Origin: Bacteroidota bacterium | GTDB taxonomy: Bacteria > Bacteroidota > Bacteroidia > Chitinophagales > Chitinophagaceae | Assembly: GCA_023433265.1 (NCBI GenBank) | Contig: JAEZDR010000122.1 | Span: 1 to 6,394, forward strand | DNA length: 6,394 bases | Direction: 5' to 3' | Part shown: one piece after another, positions 1 through 5,478 of the stretch | Position numbering within the stretch: position 1 is the first letter of the stretch | Layout: each line of letters starts with the position of its first letter | Notes under the pieces: generated by a model | What the model was told of the DNA's origin: nothing | What the model saw: only the letters and a program-made list of their open reading frames with translations | Databases searched by the model: none | Made by a program: the position numbers and the translations under genes

Positions 1-69
1 CACAGCCAAAGAGCCAAGCCAACACAAGCATAGCAACAAAAAGACGCTACACTCCAACCACCACCACCG

Positions 70-101
70 TTCCGCTTATGCCAGTATAAAAATTGGCGGA
101 A
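70..101. repeat. Short inverted repeat TTCCGC/GCGGAA abutting the large palindrome
   Basis: TTCCGC at 70-75 is perfectly complementary to GCGGAA at 96-101, around a 20-base AT-rich spacer. The right arm ends exactly where the large inverted repeat (102-213) begins, so the two may form one composite element. A 6-bp stem alone could be chance; the precise abutment is why it is listed. The 9-mer CGCTTATGC inside the spacer region (73-81) recurs directly at 156-164, in the loop of the neighbouring palindrome. Confidence 0.35.
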
Positions 102-213
102 GCTACTTAAACATAATGTTGCCTTATGTGTTCGCTTCGCACAGCCTTTTGCCATCGCTTATGCAAGCATTCAACCGCACAGGCTGTCACATAAGAACAT
201 TATGTTAAGTAGC
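102..213. repeat. Large imperfect inverted repeat (about 26-bp arms), possible dispersed palindromic element
   Basis: The left arm (102-130) and right arm (188-213) are complementary over all 26 bases of the right arm. The left arm carries only a 1-base insertion (an A near 111) and a 2-base GC insertion (121-122). The core of the left arm is CATAATGTT then CTTATGTG. A second inner stem pairs ACAGCC (141-146) with GGCTGT (182-187), leaving a 10-base bulge (131-140) on the left side only and a loop at 147-181. If GGAAGC (98-103) is treated as an insertion, the arms extend to TTGGC (93-97) and GCCAA (212-216). No transposase is present. It could be a non-autonomous mobile palindrome, a structured RNA or a recombination site. 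GTTAAGT at 204-210 fits the integron attC consensus GTTRRRY, but the partner box ACTTAAAC has an extra base and pairing continues beyond the box, which argues against attC. Confidence 0.75.
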
Positions 214-224
214 CAACACCATAG

Positions 225-242
225 CACTTTTTATCAAAAGTG
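225..242. repeat. Perfect 7-bp hairpin CACTTTT/AAAAGTG
   Basis: CACTTTT (225-231) and AAAAGTG (236-242) are perfect complements around a TATC loop. It lies 11 bases after the right arm of the large palindrome. The stem is AT-rich and is not followed by a T-run, so it is a poor terminator candidate. Chance occurrence is possible. Confidence 0.35.
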
Positions 243-265
243 AAGCCGTGCTTTTTGCCAACGCA

Positions 266-298
266 CCCCACCCGAAGAACCCCTACACCCCGCCACCC
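266..298 (-). other. G-quadruplex motif on the minus strand
   Basis: The plus strand carries five runs of three or four C: 266-269, 271-273, 280-283, 288-291 and 296-298. They are separated by loops of 1, 6, 4 and 4 bases. The minus strand therefore fits the canonical G-quadruplex pattern of four or more G-tracts of at least three with loops of one to seven, with one spare tract. It sits between two hairpins in the non-coding region. Folding and function are inferred from the pattern only. Confidence 0.5.
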
Positions 299-338
299 TT
301 TCAGCGGTGTAGAAAAAAATAAAGCATGATTGTTTTGG

Positions 339-365
339 GCTTGCAACCGGAGACGGTTGCCAAGC
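339..365. repeat. Strong hairpin with GAGA tetraloop next to the broken gene fragment
   Basis: GCTTGCAACCG (339-349) pairs with CGGTTGC (354-360) plus AAGC (362-365), giving 11 base pairs with one bulged C at 361. The loop, GAGA at 350-353, is a GNRA tetraloop, which is stable if transcribed from the plus strand. No T-run follows on either strand, so it is not a standard terminator. It ends 15 bases before the plus-strand pseudogene fragment, close to where that fragment's homology is lost. It may be an end of an inserted repeat or a REP-like element. Confidence 0.55.
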
Positions 366-380
366 AACTCAGGTAAGTAG

Positions 381-563
381 AAATCTTATCTTTGTGCGAT
401 TGTGGACTTCGCCAACGGGACCAGTGCAATTGAATACAGCCCTGTAACAAACCTGCCTATTGATGGCACAAACACACCTGTTACACTTACACCGGCTGCT
501 GTTCCTGCTGGTGCAGGTACTAAGTTCTACCTGATGTTGATTGAGTTCTTTCAGGACTGTTGA
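381..563 (+). pseudogene. C-terminal fragment of a Bacteroidota MAKxxGILKIxGTLxxLTFY-family protein
   Basis: An open frame of 60 codons starts directly after an in-frame TAG (378-380) and ends at TGA (561-563). It has no start codon near its beginning. The product begins KSYLCAIVDFANG and ends KFYLMLIEFFQDC. From memory, VDFANG, a proline-rich PVTLTP segment and a final LxxEFFQ stretch characterise the C-terminal part of a Bacteroidota family of roughly 200-280 residues whose N-terminus is MAKxxGILKIxGTLxxLTFY. In family members the EFFQ segment is usually followed by EVNG and about 20 more residues, lost here. The upstream two-thirds is also missing, as none of the three frames left of 378 continues it. 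The N-terminal end of the same family lies immediately to the right on the opposite strand. The family assignment is from recall. No function is known to me. Confidence 0.55.
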
Positions 564-639
564 TGAGTTTTGCCAGTACATAGAAAGTCAACTCATCCAG
601 AGTGCCTTCAATTTTTAAAATACCTTTAAGTTTTGCCAT
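520..639 (-). pseudogene. N-terminal fragment of the same family, inverted relative to the C-terminal piece
   Basis: A minus-strand frame starts at ATG 639-637 and stops at TAG (522-520), giving 39 residues. The first 20 (639-580) read MAKLKGILKIEG then TLDELTFY, which I recognise as the conserved start of a Bacteroidota family of unknown function. After LTFY the family normally continues with a KTxDGYLVR-like segment, but here the frame runs into VLAKLINSPERT, which is the antisense of the opposing fragment. The homology therefore breaks at about 580. The ATG context is intact, and the 94 bp to the next gene (734, opposite strand) could still hold its promoter. The piece is too short to be functional. 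It could be an inversion scar, a remnant of two head-on copies, or an artefact. Confidence 0.6.
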
Positions 640-733
640 TGTTTAAAGGTTTAGGTGCTAAGGGTGGAATCATATAAAAAATATTACTTTTATAACCTCT
701 TATTCCTTGCATTATAATAACTAACGCTTTTTT

Positions 734-2440
734 ATGCCTTGCTCATTAACCGTATTGAGACCCGTCGCAGTACTTTTTCTTCTATTTTACTTAAATAAGA
801 CTCATGCCCAGGTTGCTATTAATAACGACAATAGCAGCCCCGATGCCAGCGCAATGCTGGATGTAAAAAGTGCAACTAAAGGCATGCTTTTGCCAAGGGT
901 AACGGAAACTGAGCGGCTCGCTATAGCCTCGCCTGCAACAGGGCTTTTCGTGTATCAAACTGACGGCGTAACCGGATTCTATTATAATGCCGGTACTCCT
1001 GCTACCCCGTCCTGGAAGAGACTAATTACGGAAAGCCTCGGCCTATCTGGCTCTCTTGGTGCAACCATCCGGCATAACGGAAGCGATTGGGAAAGCACCA
1101 ACTCCCTTTTTAGCAGCAGTTCGGGGCTTATCGGGCTTGGCACCACCAGCCCATCTAGTAGGCTTCATGTAGTGGCCGCTGCAACTAATTCTTCCGCTGA
1201 AGGCATAGCAAGGTTCTCCGTCTCTGATGCCACAAATTCTTTCCTTGGTATCGAAAATGGCAGCTCTTCAAACGGCAACTTCGAACCCAAGCTTTACGCC
1301 TATCAGGTGGGTACAGTTAACCCATCGCTCACCATTGAAGCAGACAACAATAATGATGCTGCCGGCCATCCCGTCATTGTTATGAACGCTAAGAGTGCAG
1401 GCGACAATGTAAGCTTCCGGCCCATCTTCGAACTACGTAATAATGGCACCTCTAACCTGCATGTTGATCAAAATGGAAATGTTGCCATTGGAACTGGCAC
1501 AAGTCCATTCGCAAAGCTTCATGTTAGCAGTACCTCAACTAATTTCGCTCAATCACTTAGGGTAACTAACACATCGGCTGCAGGAGCAGGTGTTTTGCTT
1601 GATGCAGAAAATAAGGATTGGCTGATTTACGGTAGCAATTCAGCTGCTAGTTCAGGCGACCGAAAGCTTGTTTTCAGGGACTACAGTACAGCTAAAGACC
1701 ATATGGTAATTGACGACTATGGCAATGTTGGTATAGGCACCACTTATCCAGGAATTATAACCGGAGCAAACAGGTATTTATCAATTTCATCAGGCTATAT
1801 TTACGGAGATAATCCTGTAGCACTTGAACTGCAGGGGGCCAACAATAGTAGCTTCAACCCCTTTGCAACAATTGATTTTCTTTCATATGGCACCTCGGCT
1901 AGCAGAGTTGCCAGAATTGGAGTTGCCCGAGGGGGCAGCACTGAAACTGGTACGATTTCGTTTTATACAAGTGACGGTCCTGGTATAGTGGAAAGAATGA
2001 GAATTACTAATACGGGTAATGTGGGCATTAATACCACCACCGGTTTCATCTCAACAAATGCAATGCTGGCTATAAAAGACGGTCACATACAAATACAGCA
2101 AACCACAAGGCCAACAATAACTGTAGGTAATGCAGGCGTTGGCTCTTCGGCAAGTCTATCCACTTCTCCGAAATCCACTGATGTAACAGGAAGAATCTCA
2201 ATAGTAACGGGCACTGGCCCCGGCACTGGTTCTTATGCAACCATTACTTTCAATAAAGTCTTTGCCACTGCGCCTTTTGTGCAGATTACGCCTGCTAACG
2301 CAGCAGCAGCTTCAGCAATGTCAACAATCGGAGTGTATGTTCATAGCTCAACTACAACCGGTTTTTCACTTGGTTTTGCTGCCGCAGCATCAGTTAGCAC
2401 AAACTATCAATTCAACTACCTCGTGATAGAAACACAATAA
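734..2440 (+). CDS. Secreted fibre-like surface protein with GNVGIGT repeats and a lectin-like C-terminus
   Basis: The 568-residue product starts with a hydrophobic signal peptide (about residues 7-20) and a likely cleavage after THA25 before QVAIN. Residues 39-85 hold the Bacteroidota motif SAMLDVKSATKGMLLPR and then ASPATGLFVYQTDGVTGFYYN, common at the start of large surface or tail-fibre-like proteins. Four fibre-type repeats of the form GNVGIGTTSPxxxLHV occur at residues 131-146, 248-264, 330-340 and 428-437, spaced about 80-120 residues apart. Residues 486-568 form a beta-rich end with FATAPFVQITPANA and FNYLVIETQ, resembling H-type-lectin or phage-fibre tip domains. I see neither a peptidase S74 chaperone domain nor a T9SS sorting domain. 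The ATG follows a T-run, with no Shine-Dalgarno sequence, as is usual in Bacteroidota. The next gene follows after 50 bp, suggesting an operon. Likely role: adhesion or surface structure (inferred). Confidence 0.8.
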   Translation: MPCSLTVLRPVAVLFLLFYLNKTHAQVAINNDNSSPDASAMLDVKSATKGMLLPRVTETERLAIASPATGLFVYQTDGVTGFYYNAGTPATPSWKRLITESLGLSGSLGATIRHNGSDWESTNSLFSSSSGLIGLGTTSPSSRLHVVAAATNSSAEGIARFSVSDATNSFLGIENGSSSNGNFEPKLYAYQVGTVNPSLTIEADNNNDAAGHPVIVMNAKSAGDNVSFRPIFELRNNGTSNLHVDQNGNVAIGTGTSPFAKLHVSSTSTNFAQSLRVTNTSAAGAGVLLDAENKDWLIYGSNSAASSGDRKLVFRDYSTAKDHMVIDDYGNVGIGTTYPGIITGANRYLSISSGYIYGDNPVALELQGANNSSFNPFATIDFLSYGTSASRVARIGVARGGSTETGTISFYTSDGPGIVERMRITNTGNVGINTTTGFISTNAMLAIKDGHIQIQQTTRPTITVGNAGVGSSASLSTSPKSTDVTGRISIVTGTGPGTGSYATITFNKVFATAPFVQITPANAAAASAMSTIGVYVHSSTTTGFSLGFAAAASVSTNYQFNYLVIETQ

Positions 2441-2476
2441 CATGTCAGTTCTAATAATGAAGTATTCTGACTAAAG

Positions 2477-2488
2477 AAAACAATACAA
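2477..2488 (+). promoter_or_regulatory. A-rich translation leader AAAACAATACAA
   Basis: This 12-mer ends two bases before the ATG at 2491 and supports that start. Exactly the same 12-mer at exactly the same distance precedes the YceI gene (4807-4818). No Shine-Dalgarno sequence is present. A-rich leaders are typical of translation initiation in Bacteroidota, so this probably acts as the ribosome-loading region. Confidence 0.45.
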
Positions 2489-2490
2489 TC

Positions 2491-4665
2491 ATGAAGAAGC
2501 AACTACTTAGCCTGATGTTAGCCGCGCCGGTGGCTGCTGCCTGCCAATTTACAGTGCAATCCGGCACTTTCATATATGCAGACAGCGGAAGCTATATAGT
2601 AGCTTCCAATGATGTAAACTTCAATGCCGGCAGCACTGTTACCTTTAGAAAAAGTGGCTTTACAACTTATGCAAACCTCGCCAGTAATGGAACGGTGCAA
2701 GCTACTTCAGGCAGCCTGTTTATTAAAGGCAGTAGTTTGCAACAGCTATCAGGCAGCATGCTGTTTAAAAACGTAACACTGGATAATCCTGCCGGCGCGC
2801 AAATTCAAAGCGGAACGGGTAATTTGCTTAGTGTAATTGATACTTACCAACCAACATCGGGAACCCTGACTACTAACGGCAATCTTGTAATCGAATCGGC
2901 AGACTCAATTACTGCTCGCGTTGCAACGGGCAGCAATAGCGGAGGATACATAAGCGGTGATGTTACCATCAGGCGTTACATTCCGGCCCGCCGTGCCTGG
3001 CGATTGCTGGCCGCACCGTTTACCAGCAGTAACAGCATCTATAACTCCTGGCAAAACGGAGGTTTATATACCGCAGGAATGGGTATGCTGGTAACAGCAC
3101 CTTCAGGAACGGGAATAGATGCCGCAAGCAATGTTTCGCTTAAATGGCATGACGTGAATACCCAGTCACTCATCAATTTTACAAATACAACTGTTTCACT
3201 AAGTGATAAGCCTGCATACTTTGCTTTTGTGAGAGGCGACAGAAACACAAACAACCTTGTGGTACCGAATACAAACAACACCACCCTGGAAGCAAAAGGT
3301 TTGCTTTACATGGGTTCACAAAATGTTGCAGTATCCGGTCGCCCTGTATTATCTACTTCCCATTTTACCGCAGTGGGCAATTTATATGCATCCTCAATTG
3401 ATTTCAGCGCCTTGGGTAAAACCAACGTGGCCGACCGGTTTTTTGTTTGGGATCCGAAGTTAAACGCTGTTGGTGCGTATGTTCTATTTGATGCTGACAA
3501 TAGCTATCATCCTACGGTTGGTGGCGGCAGTTACGCAGTAGGTGTAGCGAACACTGTAATTGAAAGCGGACAGGCATTCTTCGTAGATGCATCTTCTACG
3601 AGTAATGGCACGCTTACCTTCAACGAATCGGCTAAGGTTGCCACCCAGATGAACGCTTTTAAAACAACTTCTCAAACAAAGAAACTAAATGTGCAACTGC
3701 TTGCTGAGCAAGCGGGGGGCACTTTCATACCTGCCGACGGGGTCACTGCAATATTTGACGAAAAGTTCTCCAATGCGGTTGATGTTGCGGATGCAGGCAA
3801 ACTTAAAAACGAGCAGGAAAACCTTTCTTTATTAAGGTTCAATCACCAGTTAGCCATCGAGAAGCGAAAAGACATTAACAGTAACGATACATTGTTCCTT
3901 CAATTGTTGCAAACTTCTGCCAAGGCATATCGCTTTGCAATACATCCAATAAATTTTACCACAAATGAAACTGCATTCCTCGAAGATAGCTGGCTTAACA
4001 GCAGTACGCCTCTGAATCTTAATGCAGTTAATGAAATTGATTTCACAATCAGCGGCAATATCGCTTCATCTAACCCAAATCGTTTCCGGATCGTATTTAA
4101 ACAAGCTTCTACATTGCCGATTCAGTCAATCGACATTTCAGGCATGAGCAAAGAACAGTTCAACGTTATAAACTGGACTGTTTCCGGTGAACAAAATATT
4201 AGTCACTATGAGTTGCAACGGTCAACAACAGGCGTTGAGTTTAACAAGGTTGGGATTCATGCACAACCACAAAATACATCGACTGCCACCTACACATCAA
4301 CCGATGTTCAACCGCTTAAGGGTGATAATTTTTACAGGATTAAGGCAGTAGGGAATGATGGTAATGAGCAATTCAGCAAGGTGATAAACTTAAAAAGAGA
4401 AGCCGCTTCACCAAACATCCGTTTCTCTTCCACAATTATCTCAGGCACTGCGCTTACTGTGGAATTCACTAACATGGTAGAAGGCGTCTATTTCTGTAAG
4501 CTCTTCAATAGCCTTGGCCAGCAGGTCTCTTCTGTTTCAATAACGCATGATAAAGTTACAGGCAGCTACCGCTGGAGTATTCCTAAGTCTATGAGTGCGG
4601 GAGTATACAATGCTGTTGTTTCACATAAGAATGAACAAAATTCATTCAGGCTGCTGAAGCGGTAA
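2491..4665 (+). CDS. T9SS-exported cell-surface protein with C-terminal type A sorting domain
   Basis: The product is 724 residues. Residues 1-17 (MKK then a hydrophobic run ending in AAA) form a signal peptide. Cys18 follows, but Ala at the -3 position makes a lipobox weak. Residues 20-145 are Gly/Ser/Thr-rich, with repeated beta-strand patterns such as NFNAGSTVTF and NGNLVIES. Residues 150-177 contain GDVTIRRYIPARRAWRLLAAPF, a segment I associate with large T9SS cargo proteins. Residues 557-636 look like a fibronectin type III-like module (INWTVSGEQNISHYELQRS, then FYRIKAVGNDG). Residues 641-724 match a T9SS type A sorting domain (EGVYFCKLFNSLGQQV, then SAGVYNAVV, ending FRLLKR), which would direct outer-membrane translocation and anchoring or release. 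The usual PNP motif at the start of that domain is replaced by IRFSSTI. No catalytic site is recognisable. Probably co-transcribed with the fibre-like gene upstream, and likely an adhesin or matrix protein. Confidence 0.8.
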   Translation: MKKQLLSLMLAAPVAAACQFTVQSGTFIYADSGSYIVASNDVNFNAGSTVTFRKSGFTTYANLASNGTVQATSGSLFIKGSSLQQLSGSMLFKNVTLDNPAGAQIQSGTGNLLSVIDTYQPTSGTLTTNGNLVIESADSITARVATGSNSGGYISGDVTIRRYIPARRAWRLLAAPFTSSNSIYNSWQNGGLYTAGMGMLVTAPSGTGIDAASNVSLKWHDVNTQSLINFTNTTVSLSDKPAYFAFVRGDRNTNNLVVPNTNNTTLEAKGLLYMGSQNVAVSGRPVLSTSHFTAVGNLYASSIDFSALGKTNVADRFFVWDPKLNAVGAYVLFDADNSYHPTVGGGSYAVGVANTVIESGQAFFVDASSTSNGTLTFNESAKVATQMNAFKTTSQTKKLNVQLLAEQAGGTFIPADGVTAIFDEKFSNAVDVADAGKLKNEQENLSLLRFNHQLAIEKRKDINSNDTLFLQLLQTSAKAYRFAIHPINFTTNETAFLEDSWLNSSTPLNLNAVNEIDFTISGNIASSNPNRFRIVFKQASTLPIQSIDISGMSKEQFNVINWTVSGEQNISHYELQRSTTGVEFNKVGIHAQPQNTSTATYTSTDVQPLKGDNFYRIKAVGNDGNEQFSKVINLKREAASPNIRFSSTIISGTALTVEFTNMVEGVYFCKLFNSLGQQVSSVSITHDKVTGSYRWSIPKSMSAGVYNAVVSHKNEQNSFRLLKR

Positions 4666-4717
4666 ATGGTTGCTTAACCTTAACTGCAGAAGTAGGAGAC
4701 CGGGAAACCAAAGCCCT

Positions 4718-4783
4718 CCAAGGTTTGCTTGTATTGATTTTGATCATCGTTTTTTCTTATCGTACCTCAATGGCAAGCCTTGG
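4718..4783. repeat. Inverted repeat in the YceI gene's promoter region
   Basis: CCAAGGTTTGC (4718-4728) and GCAAGCCTTGG (4773-4783) are complementary at 10 of 11 positions around a 44-base spacer. The right arm ends nine bases before the TACCTTTG promoter box, where a repressor or activator could contact RNA polymerase. The long spacer makes an RNA hairpin less likely than a two-site DNA operator, but chance is possible. The rest of the 155-bp gap (4666-4820) shows no gene and no clear terminator for the upstream operon. Confidence 0.35.
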
Positions 4784-4792
4784 TATACGGGA

Positions 4793-4800
4793 TACCTTTG
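4793..4800 (+). promoter_or_regulatory. Bacteroidota -7 promoter box TACCTTTG
   Basis: The sequence matches the Bacteroidota primary sigma-factor -7 consensus TAnnTTTG exactly. It lies 20 bases before the ATG at 4821, predicting a very short leader. A clear TTTG -33 partner at the usual distance of about 19 bases is not visible; the region near 4770 reads TCAATGGC. The box implies that the YceI gene has its own promoter rather than depending on the surface-protein operon. Confidence 0.55.
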
Positions 4801-4806
4801 CACTAT

Positions 4807-4818
4807 AAAACAATACAA
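4807..4818 (+). promoter_or_regulatory. A-rich translation leader AAAACAATACAA (second copy)
   Basis: Identical to the 12-mer before the gene at 2491 and at the same two-base distance from the ATG (4821), so it decides this start. It would form most of the short leader predicted from the TACCTTTG box just upstream. Confidence 0.45.
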
Positions 4819-4820
4819 CT

Positions 4821-5351
4821 ATGGCAATAAATTGGAAGATCGACCCCGCACACTCAGAAATTCAATTTAAGGTGAAACACCTTATGATTACAACTGTAAC
4901 AGGTTATTTCAGGCAATTTGATTTAAACCTTGCAACGGAGTCCGATGATTTTACAACAGCAACTGATATAGTATTTACAGCAGATATCGATTCAATTGAT
5001 ACGAATAATGGGCAAAGAGACACCCATTTGAAATCAGCAGACTTCTTTGACGTTGAAAATCACAAACAGCTCAGGTTTGTTGGAAGAAAGTATGTTGCCG
5101 ATGGCGACAATGCTAAGCTTGAAGGTGACCTGACCATCAAGGACACAACTAAACCGGTAACTTTAAATGTGGAGTTCGGAGGAATTGTAGTGGACCCTTA
5201 CGGTCAAACAAAAGCAGGCTTTACTATCTCAGGAAAAATAAGCCGTAAAGATTTTGGTTTAACCTGGAGCGCTGTAACGGAAGCCGGGCAGGTGGTAGTA
5301 AGCGACGACATCAAGATTCATGGCGAGATCCAGCTTGTAAAACAACAATAG
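4821..5351 (+). CDS. YceI family protein (lipocalin-like, isoprenoid-binding fold)
   Basis: The 176-residue product matches the YceI family along its whole length. It has W5-x-IDPAHSEIQFKVKHL (5-21), the VTGYFRQF segment (26-33), RDTHLKSADFFD (66-77), KPVTLNVEFGG (111-121), SRKDFGLTW (141-149) and the closing VVVSDDIKIHGEIQL strand. YceI proteins form an extended beta-barrel that, in characterised bacterial members, binds polyisoprenoid or other amphiphilic molecules. The Escherichia coli protein is periplasmic and about 15 residues longer because of a signal peptide. This one starts directly at the barrel, with no signal peptide, so it should be cytoplasmic. The start is fixed by homology beginning at residue 5, the A-rich leader and the promoter box. 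A terminator follows 22 bp after the stop, so it is probably monocistronic. The ligand cannot be told from the sequence. Confidence 0.93.
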   Translation: MAINWKIDPAHSEIQFKVKHLMITTVTGYFRQFDLNLATESDDFTTATDIVFTADIDSIDTNNGQRDTHLKSADFFDVENHKQLRFVGRKYVADGDNAKLEGDLTIKDTTKPVTLNVEFGGIVVDPYGQTKAGFTISGKISRKDFGLTWSAVTEAGQVVVSDDIKIHGEIQLVKQQ

Positions 5352-5373
5352 GAAAGCTTTTCATATGCAATAG

Positions 5374-5403
5374 AAAGGAGCAGCAGGTGCTGTCTCCTTT
5401 TTT
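5374..5403 (+). terminator. Rho-independent terminator after the YceI gene
   Basis: AAAGGAGCAGC (5374-5384) pairs with GCTG (5389-5392) and CTCCTTT (5394-5400), with one bulged T at 5393 and an AGGT loop. The stem runs into six T's (5398-5403). It starts 22 bases after the YceI stop codon. The A-run on the left side could let it act weakly in the opposite direction too. Confidence 0.85.
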
Positions 5404-5478
5404 AATTTCCAGGTAAACGCTATTCAGTCTATATTGTTCACTTTCCGAAGATTCTAGCCGGAACACTAGCTTTATTTT

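Larger units (their letters stand above)
1..380. other. Gene-free, structure-rich intergenic region
   Basis: I see no convincing coding sequence here on either strand. The plus strand is rich in C and A and poor in G, unlike the coding sequence to the right. The stretch is packed with inverted repeats and one G-quadruplex motif, each listed separately. At the extreme left edge, a minus-strand ATG at 29-31 opens a frame reading MLVLAWLFGC before the window ends. This resembles a short lipoprotein signal with a lipobox, but ten residues are too few to call a gene. If it is real, this whole region would be that gene's leader and promoter. Confidence 0.6.

Noticed and set aside
102..213. Integron attC site
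   Set aside because: GTTAAGT fits the core box, but the opposite box has an extra base, pairing continues several bases beyond the boxes, and no integrase or cassette array is visible.
369..581. Minus-strand open frame of 70 codons
   Set aside because: It is antisense to the recognisable C-terminal fragment at 381-563, and its Cys/Asn/Arg-rich product resembles no family.
2235..2426. Plus-strand Gln/Leu-rich frame inside the fibre-like gene
   Set aside because: It is an out-of-frame reading of the Ala/Ser-rich C-terminal domain (GCA-rich codons read as CAG).
4666..4760. Terminator for the surface-protein operon
   Set aside because: Only a 4-bp GGTT/AACC stem right after the stop and a detached T-run near 4750-4755 are present; they do not form a credible terminator.
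4670..4870. Plus-strand open frame of 66 codons before the YceI gene
   Set aside because: It overlaps the YceI start out of frame, runs through the promoter box, and its product has no family character.
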